Assembly (NCBI GenBank): GCA_000967895.1
Contig: FO203512.1
Coordinates: 186,001-250,000 of the forward strand
From: Oleispira antarctica RB-8
Lineage (GTDB): Bacteria; Pseudomonadota; Gammaproteobacteria; Pseudomonadales; Oceanobacteraceae
Length of the DNA stretch: 64,000 bases
Reading direction: 5' to 3'
In this document: in pieces, positions 8,475-17,426 of the stretch
Layout of the letters: every line of letters starts with the position of its first letter
How positions within the stretch are numbered: position 1 is the first letter of the stretch
The notes under the pieces: model-generated
Seen by the model: the letters and a program-made list of their open reading frames with translations, nothing else
Told to the model about the DNA's origin: nothing
Databases searched by the model: none
Translations under genes and position numbers: made by a program

Positions 8475-10643
8475 ATGAAAAATCTACCTGTTAGTTTCCA
8501 AAGAATTGGTTTGGCTTCGGCTTTGGTATCGGCACAAATGATCAGTTCTGCCCAAGCAGAAGAATTGACGCCAGCACCTAATCTTCAACTAGATAAGGTT
8601 GTAATCAGTGCTCACAGCTTTGATCAAGGTCAAGATGAAATGGCGCAACCAGCGACTTTGTTAACTGATGAGGCGCTAAACAGACAGCGAGCCGTAAGTT
8701 TGGGTGAAACATTATCATCGCAAGCAGGTATTCATAACTCTAGCTATGGCTCTTCAGTGGGGCGCCCAGTTGTGCGTGGCATGTCAGGTGCACGGGTGAA
8801 AGTATTACAGGATGGCATTGATACTTTAGATGCTTCAGCCATTAGCCCAGACCATGGCGTTAATGCTGATACGCAGAGTGCAAAGAAAATTGAAGTTCTG
8901 CGTGGGCCAGCGACCTTAATGTATGGCAGCGGTGCTTTTGGCGGTGTGGTGAATGTGGTTGATGGACGTATCCCTACGGGATTAACCGAGCCTGAAACGA
9001 ACTTACGTATGCAGTACGACGCAGTGAATCAGGGAAAGTCGGTAGGCATTAATCACTCAGATTTTCTTGATTTATCTTCGGGTAATGCGGTGCATTGGCG
9101 CATATCGGCCAGCCACTTTCGCAGTGATGAATATGAGCTTCCTAAACTACGAGAAGCTCATGAGGAGCATGAAGAAGACGAAACAGAAGAAGAGCACGAG
9201 GAGCATGCGACGCAAGATACTTTAGCGAACTCTGATACGTCTTACAGTAATAACCTGACGTTTGGCTCAAGTTATGTTTTTGCGTCTGGTTATGCGGGTA
9301 TTTCGATTAGTGAGAGTAAAAGCGAATACGGTTTACCGGGCCATGTGCACCATGAAGAGCACGAAGTTGGGGAGAGTGCAGAAGAACATGAGCAGCATGA
9401 AAGTGACGGCGCGCGGATTGAAATGCGTCAGCGTCGTCTTGATTTAGATAGCCGATTTGATCAGCCAATGGCAGGCATTGAGGTCGCAAAATTTCGCATA
9501 GGCTTTAATGATTATCGTCATGATGAAATCGAAGGCGGAGAAGTAGGCACTGAATTCCGCCGCAAAGGCTTTGAAGGACGCAGCGAAGTTTTACTCTCCC
9601 CAGTGGATGCTTTTTTTCAAACCGAGCTTTCACAGGCGGTGGGTATACAGTTCTCGCAAGACAACTTTAAGGCGGTAGGCGAAGAAGCGATTGTTCCTGA
9701 AACAGATACCTCTACCGTGGGTATATTTTGGTTAGGTAATACAAAAATCGCCGATTGGGGAGTCGAGCTGGGCGCTCGCTTGGAGCAAGCACAGCTATCA
9801 CCAGAGCAACCAGGCAGTATTAATGCAAGCTGTGGCAGTCAGGGCTTAAGTCGTGATCAGTATAAAGACAACGATTTTAATACCCGTAGCGTATCGCTGG
9901 GTTTAGTTCGAGATCTCAATTTTTCTGCTTCCCAAGGCTGGCAAGTGATTGGCTCATTAACTTCGGCGCAACGTGCTCCGGCAACCCAGGAGCTCTTTTC
10001 TTGCGGTGCTCATGCGGCAACTCAGACGTTTGATGTGGGTGATCCTAACTTAAAAATAGAAGAAGCGTTGAATATAGAACTAGGCGTGCGTAAAACCCAA
10101 GGTCGCTTAACAACGGCGCTGAATGTGTATCAAAATAAAATTTCAGATTTCATTTATGCACAAAATACGGGCCTTGAAGTTGATGGCTTTGGCCAGTATC
10201 AGTTTGTGCAGAGTGATGTGACGTTTAGGGGGGGAGAGCTGGAATTGTCTTATCAACTGGTCGATGGCTTGGTGTTAACGGGCATGGCAGATCGAGTAAG
10301 AGCAGATGATTTGCCACGTATTCCCGCTGACCGTATTGGACTTGGCTTTGAAGTATCTAGCCTGGCATTATTTTCAACGCAGTCTGACTGGATGTTATTT
10401 GGACAGTGGCAGCAAATTCAAAAGCAAAACCAAGTGGCTGTTAATGAAGAAGTGAGTTTAGGGTATGACTTACTAACGCTAGGCATGACTTATCAGACGA
10501 TTTTGGCCAAGAGTGAATATCGCATAGACTTGAAAGCTAATAACCTACTGGATGAAGAAATTCGTCAGCATACTTCATTCGTTAAAGAGCAAGCGCCTCA
10601 GCCAGGAAGAAATATCAGTTTGGCGCTAGGCCTTAAATTCTAA
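8475..10643 (+). CDS. znuD: TonB-dependent zinc receptor, ZnuD-like
   Basis: About 722 residues. The ATG at 8475 gives a proper signal peptide ending SSAQA; the ORF extends upstream without a leader. The plug domain shows GRPVVRGMSGARVKVLQDG, KKIEVLRGPATLMYGSGAFG and GVVNVVDGRIP. Two extracellular-loop-like insertions are rich in His and Glu (about residues 227-247 and 290-312), typical of ZnuD, where such loops capture zinc. The barrel ends with GRNISLALGLKF, a normal terminal aromatic. The upstream Zur-type box fits derepression under zinc shortage. Energy would come from TonB-ExbBD, not seen here. Confidence 0.87.
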   Translation: MKNLPVSFQRIGLASALVSAQMISSAQAEELTPAPNLQLDKVVISAHSFDQGQDEMAQPATLLTDEALNRQRAVSLGETLSSQAGIHNSSYGSSVGRPVVRGMSGARVKVLQDGIDTLDASAISPDHGVNADTQSAKKIEVLRGPATLMYGSGAFGGVVNVVDGRIPTGLTEPETNLRMQYDAVNQGKSVGINHSDFLDLSSGNAVHWRISASHFRSDEYELPKLREAHEEHEEDETEEEHEEHATQDTLANSDTSYSNNLTFGSSYVFASGYAGISISESKSEYGLPGHVHHEEHEVGESAEEHEQHESDGARIEMRQRRLDLDSRFDQPMAGIEVAKFRIGFNDYRHDEIEGGEVGTEFRRKGFEGRSEVLLSPVDAFFQTELSQAVGIQFSQDNFKAVGEEAIVPETDTSTVGIFWLGNTKIADWGVELGARLEQAQLSPEQPGSINASCGSQGLSRDQYKDNDFNTRSVSLGLVRDLNFSASQGWQVIGSLTSAQRAPATQELFSCGAHAATQTFDVGDPNLKIEEALNIELGVRKTQGRLTTALNVYQNKISDFIYAQNTGLEVDGFGQYQFVQSDVTFRGGELELSYQLVDGLVLTGMADRVRADDLPRIPADRIGLGFEVSSLALFSTQSDWMLFGQWQQIQKQNQVAVNEEVSLGYDLLTLGMTYQTILAKSEYRIDLKANNLLDEEIRQHTSFVKEQAPQPGRNISLALGLKF

Positions 10644-10659
10644 TTATTCATAATAAATC

Positions 10660-10699
10660 ATGGTTGCTTCTTTATAGTTATATAGGGAGAAGCAACCAT
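10660..10699. terminator. Twelve-bp perfect hairpin after znuD
   Basis: ATGGTTGCTTCT (10660-10671) pairs perfectly with AGAAGCAACCAT (10688-10699). No T run follows on the plus strand, so termination is plausible but not certain. Confidence 0.5.
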
Positions 10700-10779
10700 A
10701 AAAATATCCCCATAAGCCCTCCACCTTAATCAGACTCTTCTATACTCACTACACGTAAAATTATTTTTAGGGTATTAGA

Positions 10780-12654
10780 ATGGGTTTTCTAAGTAATATA
10801 AGCATTAAGAATAAACACTTAATTATTCTATGCAGTGTCATTTTAGGATTATTACTGACAACGGCAGTGAGTGTTTATGAATTTAATCGCATTGGCCAAC
10901 TCAGTAATATATTACTTATTAAGGAGAAATTGAGCGGGGATGTATTAACCTTGCGTAAGCATGAAAAAGACTTTTTTGCGCGTAAAGATATAAAGTATGG
11001 TGATAAATTTACTAACGCAGTGATCCAAACACAAACCGGTATTGCTCAATTAGAAGCCGCTTTGGCGCATCAACAATTAGCGAGCAGCCAGGCTGAAACA
11101 TTGTCTGGATTAGTGACTGATTACGGTGCTATTTTTGAGCGAATAGTAATGTTACAAACCGAAATAGGATTGGATGCCCAAAGTGGTTTGTATGGTTCAT
11201 TACGGGTAGCAGTTCATGATATTGAAACATTGGCAGCAGATGCAGAGCAGTATGAAATTCTATTTCACATGCTGATGTTGCGCCGTAACGAAAAAGATTT
11301 CATGCTGCGTCGTGATAGTAAGTATATCGCTCAGTTCGAAAAAAATTATTCTAACTTTAATAATGCTCTTGATGAATTCCAACCTTATTCTATTGATGAA
11401 ATGACTAGGAAAATTTCACGCTACCGTACAGACTTTAAAAGCTTAGTCGAAAAAGAAATTCAGTTAGGACTCGATGTAAACTCAGGTCTATTAGGAGAGC
11501 TGCGAGCGACAGTTCACCAAACAGAAGCCTCTTTTAACGCGTTAACCGAGTTTGTTAGTGCTGAAATTGCTAAGACGACACAAAATGTTTATACAACATT
11601 AGGCGGTATTATTCTGCTCATACTGGTTATGTTATCGAGTTTGATGATGATGATTTCCCGTGCGATTTATAAACCTGTAGAAAGCATTACCGAAAGAATT
11701 CATATCATTGCAGATGATTTAGACCTTACTCAGCTGGTCAATCATGTTTCTCATGATGAAGTGGGTGCTTTGTCGAAATCTTTCGATGCTCTTATATCCA
11801 GCTTGCGAGATACCGTTAATCAAGTGAAAGACGGATCGATTCAAGTAGCGCAGGCGTCTGAAGAAATGTCATGCATCACCAAAGAGGTTGGTGATGCTAG
11901 TGAGCAACAGCAGCATGAAATCGAACAAGCCGTGACGGCGATTAATGAAATGACTGCTACGATTCAAAGCATCGCTGAGAACGCCAATACGGCAGCTTCT
12001 GCGGTAACGGATGTAACCGCTGAAATCGGCCGAGGTAAAGCGGTAACGGATGATGCTCGTACTGAAATTGAGTATTTGAATACCGAGGTCGAAGGTGCTG
12101 CTAAGGCGATTGAAGAGTTACAAAAAAAGAGTGAAAACATTGGCGAAATTTTATCCACCATCAGTGCGATTGCTGAACAAACAAACCTATTAGCATTGAA
12201 TGCGGCGATTGAGGCTGCTCGTGCCGGTGAGCAAGGCCGTGGTTTTGCGGTTGTCGCGGATGAAGTAAGAACACTCGCGAGTCGTACTCAAGAATCAACA
12301 GAATCCATCCGCGAAAATATTAATCAATTTCAACGAGGAACCGCAGAAGTGGTTGAAACAGTCACGCGTTCTCGTGATAGAGCTCAATCAGGCATCGAAA
12401 AAGTCTCTCAATCTAGTCAAATTTTAGATTCTATTTATATCAATATTTCTCATATTAACGACATGAATACACAAGTTGCGACTGCCGCGAAAGAACAAGG
12501 TTTTGCTTCAGAAGAAATTAATCGAAATGTGGTTAGAATTAGCGAACTCGCTGAGGTCTGCCATGAACAGGCAAATCAAGCGGCTACTGCCAGTGGTGAA
12601 TTAGCCAAGTTAGGGTCTGAATTACAAGGCACGGTGCAGCGCTTTAAGGTTTAA
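10780..12654 (+). CDS. Methyl-accepting chemotaxis protein with HBM-like sensor
   Basis: 624 residues. The first membrane segment is near residues 13-33, the second near 271-293. The periplasmic part holds two copies of an HBM-type motif, [13 protein letters not shown] and [13 protein letters not shown], about 110 residues apart. This matches the helical bimodular sensor of McpS-type receptors, which bind organic acids. A HAMP-like stretch follows the second membrane span, and the signalling hairpin carries [20 protein letters not shown] with [15 protein letters not shown]. No C-terminal CheR-tethering pentapeptide is evident. The ligand is not predictable. Confidence 0.88.
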   Translation: MGFLSNISIKNKHLIILCSVILGLLLTTAVSVYEFNRIGQLSNILLIKEKLSGDVLTLRKHEKDFFARKDIKYGDKFTNAVIQTQTGIAQLEAALAHQQLASSQAETLSGLVTDYGAIFERIVMLQTEIGLDAQSGLYGSLRVAVHDIETLAADAEQYEILFHMLMLRRNEKDFMLRRDSKYIAQFEKNYSNFNNALDEFQPYSIDEMTRKISRYRTDFKSLVEKEIQLGLDVNSGLLGELRATVHQTEASFNALTEFVSAEIAKTTQNVYTTLGGIILLILVMLSSLMMMISRAIYKPVESITERIHIIADDLDLTQLVNHVSHDEVGALSKSFDALISSLRDTVNQVKDGSIQVAQASEEMSCITKEVGDASEQQQHEIEQAVTAINEMTATIQSIAENANTAASAVTDVTAEIGRGKAVTDDARTEIEYLNTEVEGAAKAIEELQKKSENIGEILSTISAIAEQTNLLALNAAIEAARAGEQGRGFAVVADEVRTLASRTQESTESIRENINQFQRGTAEVVETVTRSRDRAQSGIEKVSQSSQILDSIYINISHINDMNTQVATAAKEQGFASEEINRNVVRISELAEVCHEQANQAATASGELAKLGSELQGTVQRFKV

Positions 12655-12696
12655 TGTTTTTAAGTGGCAATGTTTTTAAATGGCAATGTTTTAAGG
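12653..12696 (+). repeat. 16-bp tandem repeat across the chemoreceptor stop codon
   Basis: Two full copies of aatgtttttaa(g/a)tggc (12653-12668 and 12669-12684) and a partial third follow directly on the stop codon. It is probably replication slippage. Confidence 0.7.
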
Positions 12697-12795
12697 TTCG
12701 TTCTTTTTAAAAGTCTAATGCTTTAACATTTAGGCTAGCTAAACCTCAGCGCTATTAGCAACGTTATCTTCTCTGAAGTTTCTGCTATCGATTAC

Positions 12796-12838
12796 TTGAA
12801 ATATATATGGAAAAGCGTATATTCATTTTTCCATATAT
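12796..12838 (+). promoter_or_regulatory. ars promoter with 12-bp inverted-repeat operator
   Basis: ATATATGGAAAA (12803-12814) and TTTTCCATATAT (12827-12838) are perfect inverted arms with a 12-bp spacer. They overlap a possible promoter: TTGAAA at 12796 and TATATT at 12818, 16 bp apart. The site lies just before arsR and is the likely binding site for ArsR. Confidence 0.65.
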
Positions 12839-12854
12839 TAAAGGCTGAGTCGGT

Positions 12855-13193
12855 ATGCTCCCCATCGAATTATTTAAGGCCCTGAGTGATCTCACTCGTT
12901 TGCAATGCATTTTACTCATTCAGCACGAGCAAGAATTGTGTGTGTGTGAGCTCATGGCTGCGCTTGAATTAAGTCAGCCGAAAGTATCTCGCCACCTAGC
13001 ACTGCTACGCGAAGTGGGTCTATTAGAAGCCGAGCGTCGGGGTCAGTGGATCTATTATCGTCTATCCCCAACACTAGAAACATGGGTATTGAGTATTCTT
13101 ACTCAGGCCTCACCGCAGCAAAATCTTACAGAATTAACACAGCGCTTAACCAGTATGGGTGATCGCCCTGAACGGGTCGCTCAGTGCTGTTAG
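12855..13193 (+). CDS. arsR: ArsR-family arsenic-responsive repressor
   Basis: 112 residues with a winged helix-turn-helix. The metalloid-sensing motif ELCVCEL near residues 33-39 gives the CxC pair of classical ArsR. The recognition region reads LSQPKVSRHLALLREVGLLEAERRGQWIYYRL. The protein ends in two adjacent cysteines, which could contribute a third thiol ligand. It would repress its own operon until arsenite or antimonite binds. The next gene begins 54 bp downstream, and arsR, acr3 and arsC form one operon. Confidence 0.92.
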   Translation: MLPIELFKALSDLTRLQCILLIQHEQELCVCELMAALELSQPKVSRHLALLREVGLLEAERRGQWIYYRLSPTLETWVLSILTQASPQQNLTELTQRLTSMGDRPERVAQCC

Positions 13194-13247
13194 CTGTGCA
13201 GTCTATCTTTATCATTTATGTAGAATTGAAAAGTATTAGGAATAATT

Positions 13248-14294
13248 ATGGGATTATTTGAGCGTTATTTATCTGTTTGGGTTTTATTAGGCATTCTGGC
13301 GGGTATTTTACTAGGGACCCAGTTTGCGGGTATTTTTGCGATGATAGCGGGCCTTGAATTCGCCCACGTTAATATCGTTGTGGCCGTGCTTATTTGGTTG
13401 ATGGTCTATCCCATGATGATTCAGGTAGACTTTTCTGCCTTAAAAGATGTGGGTAAAAAGCCAAAAGGTCTCATTATGACGGTGGTAATCAATTGGTTGA
13501 TCAAGCCGTTTACCATGGCTGCTTTGGGGTGGTTATTCTTTGAAGGCTTGTTTGCTGACTGGGTTTCTCCTGAAGATGCTCAGCAATATATTGCTGGTAT
13601 GATTTTATTGGGTGTTGCCCCTTGTACTGCGATGGTATTCGTTTGGAGTCAGTTAACAAAAGGTGATGCAAATTATACCTTGGTTCAAGTCTCTCTAAAC
13701 GACGTGATTATGATTTTTGCATTTGCGCCGATTGCCGGATTTTTATTAGGGGTAAGTGATATAGAAGTTCCGTGGGAAACACTTTTATTATCAACACTTT
13801 TGTACGTCGTTTTGCCATTAATCGCGGGTATATTAACGCGTAAGTTGATTCTAAATTCAGACAGTCTTGAGGGTGATAAAAAGGTAGCGTCTTTTGTTCA
13901 GATGTTAAAGCCTCTATCGATACTCGGGCTTCTAGCAACGGTTATTTTGTTATTTGGATTTCAAGCTGAGGTGATACTGGAAAAACCACAGGCTATCTTT
14001 TTAATCGCAATTCCTCTATTAATTCAAACTTACGGTATTTTTGCCATTGCTTATGGTTGGGCTTATTTATGGCGTTTGCCGCATTCTATTGCGGCGCCTG
14101 CCTGCATGATTGGTACATCGAACTTCTTTGAGTTAGCGGTAGCTGTGGCGATTAGTGTTTTTGGATTGCACTCAGGAGCTGCCTTAGCAACGGTTGTCGG
14201 GGTTTTGGTTGAAGTCCCTGTGATGTTGTCATTAGTGGCCTTGGTAAACAGGACGCGGCCGTTATTTGAACAGCGAGCGCAAGGCGTTTCATAA
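13248..14294 (+). CDS. acr3: Acr3-family arsenite efflux permease
   Basis: 348 residues with about ten membrane spans. The conserved [15 protein letters not shown] carries the essential cysteine of Acr3 transporters, and [15 protein letters not shown] and [15 protein letters not shown] are family-specific. The protein exports arsenite through the inner membrane using the proton motive force. It is preceded by AGGAATAATT, and its stop codon overlaps the arsC start by one base (TAATG), indicating translational coupling. Confidence 0.93.
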   Translation: MGLFERYLSVWVLLGILAGILLGTQFAGIFAMIAGLEFAHVNIVVAVLIWLMVYPMMIQVDFSALKDVGKKPKGLIMTVVINWLIKPFTMAALGWLFFEGLFADWVSPEDAQQYIAGMILLGVAPCTAMVFVWSQLTKGDANYTLVQVSLNDVIMIFAFAPIAGFLLGVSDIEVPWETLLLSTLLYVVLPLIAGILTRKLILNSDSLEGDKKVASFVQMLKPLSILGLLATVILLFGFQAEVILEKPQAIFLIAIPLLIQTYGIFAIAYGWAYLWRLPHSIAAPACMIGTSNFFELAVAVAISVFGLHSGAALATVVGVLVEVPVMLSLVALVNRTRPLFEQRAQGVS

Positions 14295-14701
14295 TGAAAA
14301 ATGAGCATGAGAAAAAGATGAAAAAAGTAATCTTCGTATGTATTGAAAATTCTTGTCGTAGCCAAATGGCTGAGGCGTTTGGCAAAATGCACGGTGCTGG
14401 CAAGCTTGAGGTATACAGTTCAGGCAGTAAGCCTTCTGGGCAGGTGAACCCTAGAGCTATCGAATTTATGGCTGAGCTGGGTTATGACTTGTCTCAGCAT
14501 GATTCCAAACCATTGTCTGAATTTGAGGATATGCGTTTTGATTATGCAATCACTATGGGCTGTGGCGATGAGTGTCCAATGATTACAGCTGATAAACGTG
14601 AGGACTGGGGCATTCCTGATCCAAAGCATGAGGAGCCTGAGCGCTTCCGTGAAATACGATCTATTATTGAAGAAAAAGTGAAAGCATTAATCTCAGCTTA
14701 A
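14294..14701 (+). CDS. arsC: Arsenate reductase, low-molecular-weight phosphatase type
   Basis: 135 residues. The active-site loop VCIENSCRSQMAEAF has the C-x5-R phosphatase signature, and the additional cysteines in MGCGDECP act as the relay in thioredoxin-linked ArsC. The C-terminal DWGIPDP resembles the usual D-W-x-x-P motif. It converts arsenate to arsenite for Acr3. The start at 14294 overlaps the acr3 stop; an internal ATG at 14318 with GAGAAAAAG ahead of it is an alternative start. Confidence 0.92.
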   Translation: MKNEHEKKMKKVIFVCIENSCRSQMAEAFGKMHGAGKLEVYSSGSKPSGQVNPRAIEFMAELGYDLSQHDSKPLSEFEDMRFDYAITMGCGDECPMITADKREDWGIPDPKHEEPERFREIRSIIEEKVKALISA

Positions 14702-14740
14702 TCATAAGTTCATCTTTCACTTACATATCTTCCCGTTGAA

Positions 14741-14798
14741 ACTTCTCAGCTGATCTACACTTAAGATTATTGAATCATTAAGAGTATTGCTGAGAAGT
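14741..14798 (+). promoter_or_regulatory. Inverted repeat that would cover the ribosome site of the GGDEF gene
   Basis: ACTTCTCAGC (14741-14750) and GCTGAGAAGT (14789-14798) are perfectly complementary. The second arm contains GAGAAG, the likely ribosome-binding site of the gene starting at 14803. In mRNA the stem would hide it; a terminator for the ars operon is the alternative reading, but no T run follows. Confidence 0.5.
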
Positions 14799-14802
14799 CT
14801 CT

Positions 14803-16056
14803 ATGAAAAATAAAGTTCTTATCGTTGAAGACAGTTCTGTCATTCTAAAAATCTTAAAACACATTGCTAAGCAGTCTCTTGAGTTAGAGCCTTTGTTTGC
14901 TTCTACCATGGCAGAGGCGCAAAACTTATACGAAAAGCATAAAGATGAGCTATTCGCAGGCATTATCGATTTGGCTCTCCCTGATGCACCTAATGGTGAA
15001 ATGGTTGATTTTCTTTTAGCAGAAAACTTTCCTGTTATTGTACTCACTGGAAGTTACAAGGAAGAGAGGCGAGCGGCATTGGTAAAGCAGGGCGTTGTCG
15101 ATTATGTGGTAAAAGAGAGCCGTTATTCTTATCGTTATGCGATTAATATGGTTAATCGGTTGTATAAAAATCAGAAGATCCAAGTATTGGTTGTTGAAGA
15201 TTCTAAGCAATACCGTAAGCATATTGTGCGTTTATTAATGGCGCACAAATACCAAGTATTGGAAGCGGTAAATGGTCTTGAAGCGATGGATCAGCTGAAG
15301 CAGCACCCTAATATAAAAATGGTTATTACTGATTACAATATGCCAGAAATGGATGGTTTTGAATTGGTACAAGCTATTCGTCGCCAGTATGAAAAAGCAG
15401 ACATGATCATTATCGGATTGTCAGGAGAAGATGGCGGCCTTTTATCGATAAAGTTTATCAAAAATGGAGCCGACGATTTTCTTAATAAGCCTTTTCAGCA
15501 GGAAGAGTTTTATTGTCGTATAACGAATAACATCGAGTCGTTAGAGCAAATGCATAGGATTCAAGAACTGGCGGACCGTGATTATTTAACCTCTCTGTAT
15601 AATCGTCGCTATTTCTGTGAGGAGGGCGATAAGCTATTAAAGCAAGCGATAAAGAATAATACAGAATTTTCATTAGTCGCGATTGATCTCGATAATTTCA
15701 AATCTGTGAATGACGAATATGGTCATGAAGCAGGTGATGAAGTATTGAAAGTATTTTCACGAGAGTTAGAAAGTATACTGGGTCGATTCTTGATAGCTCG
15801 TATCGGCGGCGAAGAGTTTTGTATCATTGTGCCCGGGCTCAGTAATAGCAAAGTAGTGAATCTTATCGACGGTTTTAAGCAACACTTAGCTGCTAAAATT
15901 ATTGATGTTAATGATGAAGACTTTATACGCTTAGCTTTTAGTGCAGGTGTGACCAATATCAAATACGAGACTATTACTGCTTCATTGAATCAGGCCGATG
16001 AGTATTTATATCGTGCGAAAGAGGCAGGGCGAAATATGGTGATAGGAGATGATTAA
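14803..16056 (+). CDS. Tandem response-regulator diguanylate cyclase (REC-REC-GGDEF)
   Basis: 417 residues, no membrane span. Receiver 1 spans about residues 4-122 (VLIVEDSS, IDLALPD), receiver 2 about 128-245 (VLVVEDSK, TDYNMPEMDG, LNKPF). Both keep the phosphoacceptor Asp region. The GGDEF domain from about 258 has DYLTSLYNRRYF and an active GGEEF motif at about residue 344. No RxxD inhibitory site is present five residues before it, so product inhibition through that site is unlikely. The product would be cyclic di-GMP. It stands alone with its own leader, and its partner kinase is not nearby. Confidence 0.9.
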   Translation: MKNKVLIVEDSSVILKILKHIAKQSLELEPLFASTMAEAQNLYEKHKDELFAGIIDLALPDAPNGEMVDFLLAENFPVIVLTGSYKEERRAALVKQGVVDYVVKESRYSYRYAINMVNRLYKNQKIQVLVVEDSKQYRKHIVRLLMAHKYQVLEAVNGLEAMDQLKQHPNIKMVITDYNMPEMDGFELVQAIRRQYEKADMIIIGLSGEDGGLLSIKFIKNGADDFLNKPFQQEEFYCRITNNIESLEQMHRIQELADRDYLTSLYNRRYFCEEGDKLLKQAIKNNTEFSLVAIDLDNFKSVNDEYGHEAGDEVLKVFSRELESILGRFLIARIGGEEFCIIVPGLSNSKVVNLIDGFKQHLAAKIIDVNDEDFIRLAFSAGVTNIKYETITASLNQADEYLYRAKEAGRNMVIGDD

Positions 16057-16158
16057 GTTTTAAATTTGAGCGGGAGTTCAGTCTGTATTTCAATGAACTA
16101 ATTTATAGAGCACACTAGCCGAACCGAACCGATTAGATTATTGGCTCGGCTAATGTAT

Positions 16159-17352
16159 TTATGTCTCGTCAGTTTTCTCAATAACTTCCGGTGTCTCAAT
16201 AACTTCCGGTGTTTCAATAACTTCCGGTGTCTCAATAACTTCCGGTGTTTCAATAACTTCCGGTGTTTCAATAACTTCCGGTGTTTCAATAACTTCCGGT
16301 GTTTCAATAACTTCTGGTATTTCAACAACCTTCATAGCTTTTTTAGATGTAGAAACCTTTTGATGTGCGATTTGTTTTTCCAACTCAGAAATTCGTTTTT
16401 GGAGGGGGGCAATTAATCGGCTTGCCTGAGTTTCTGCATTTTGGGCTAAAGCGGTTGCTTGGTCTTGTAAGGCCATGTGACGGATATCTTTAGCATTTAA
16501 AGTCGCACCGATTTGAGCTAATAAAGATTCAAATTTTAATACCGCATTTTCAGCACGCCTGTTATCAAGTCTTAATAACTGTTCGGCATCGCGAGCCACA
16601 TAAAGTGCATGCTGTGCTGCTCTTAAAGCTGCTAGGCCTTGAGTGCTGACTAATTCACGGTTTGAGAATTGAGCGCGAATATCATCTTCAGTTTGCTCAA
16701 CAAGTTTCTCAGCAAAGGTGAATGTTTTAGGTGCATTTTTTTCTGCATCTTCATCTTCGGCTTTGTCCAAGGTATCTTGCGCTGGCTGCCAATGAATTTG
16801 GAGAAGTGTGTCCAGTTCAAGCTCGCTTAAGTCCTCTAAAGCAGAATTTATATCAGAAGGGGTGATGTTTTCTTTTCCTTCTTCTATCTTAGTTATTAAG
16901 TCTTTAATCTCATCCAGCTGATCAGCAAACTCATCAGGTAAAACTCTAGGGCTATTGAGCTGTTCCAATACACGCTTTTGTTGTAATACAGGCTTTAATA
17001 AAATCTCAACTTTTTTCTTATTCGCGTTGGCAAACTGCAATAGTGTAATGACTTTTGCAGACGCAGTGATACTGTCGCTTTGGAGGCCTTTAAGTTCTGC
17101 TCCACGCGCAATCGCTAAGGCTTCGTTGACTTGAACCATATGAAGGGGAGCATAGAAATTCATGTCTTCATGAAGAGCTTTTTCATATTTCTCTTCGGCT
17201 TCGATTAGGGCTCTTTCTGAGTCGCCTTCAAATTCGGAGGCTGTGTCGAAAGCAGATTGGTCAAAGCTTTTATCTTGAGCAAGGCGCTTACTTGCACAAC
17301 CAGTGGTCAGCAAGGTCGATAGAATGAGGGTTAATAGTAGAGGACGAAACAT
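16159..17352 (-). CDS. Lipoprotein with coiled-coil body and hexapeptide repeat tail
   Basis: About 397 residues from the second of two adjacent ATGs; AAGGAG lies five bases before it. The leader ends in the lipobox TTGC, so it is probably anchored in the outer membrane. The middle is largely helical and charged (AEEKYEKALHEDM, LISELEK-type heptads near residues 330-345). The last 55 or so residues are tandem (E-T/I-P-E-V-I) hexapeptides, likely an extended, rigid rod. I do not recognise a family. The gene is convergent with the GGDEF gene. Confidence 0.75.
   Translation of the reverse strand: MFRPLLLTLILSTLLTTGCASKRLAQDKSFDQSAFDTASEFEGDSERALIEAEEKYEKALHEDMNFYAPLHMVQVNEALAIARGAELKGLQSDSITASAKVITLLQFANANKKKVEILLKPVLQQKRVLEQLNSPRVLPDEFADQLDEIKDLITKIEEGKENITPSDINSALEDLSELELDTLLQIHWQPAQDTLDKAEDEDAEKNAPKTFTFAEKLVEQTEDDIRAQFSNRELVSTQGLAALRAAQHALYVARDAEQLLRLDNRRAENAVLKFESLLAQIGATLNAKDIRHMALQDQATALAQNAETQASRLIAPLQKRISELEKQIAHQKVSTSKKAMKVVEIPEVIETPEVIETPEVIETPEVIETPEVIETPEVIETPEVIETPEVIEKTDET
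16178..16321. repeat. Eight 18-bp tandem repeats (encoding E-T-P-E-V-I)
   Basis: The 18-bp unit (t/c)tcaataacttccggtgt repeats eight times in frame. Most copies differ only at one t/c position; the copy farthest from the stop codon reads ggtat and encodes Ile instead of Thr. Near-identity suggests recent expansion and possible length variation. Confidence 0.85.
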
Positions 17353-17426
17353 CATAGCTCCTTTTAGGATGGCCAATAAAGAACGTTAATTGGGTATTAA
17401 ATATCTTTATTGGCCTTCTCTATTAA

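Noticed and set aside
14063-14403. Minus-strand frames over the acr3-arsC junction
   Set aside because: They read through the coding strand of the arsenic operon in antisense and contain no family features.
16178-16321. CRISPR-like array
   Set aside because: The repeats are directly adjacent 18-bp units without spacers and stay in frame inside a gene.
16141-16416. Plus-strand frame of Asn/Phe-rich repeats (NNFRCF)
   Set aside because: It is the antisense reading of the E-T-P-E-V-I repeat array; the minus-strand lipoprotein with signal peptide and ribosome site is clearly the real gene.
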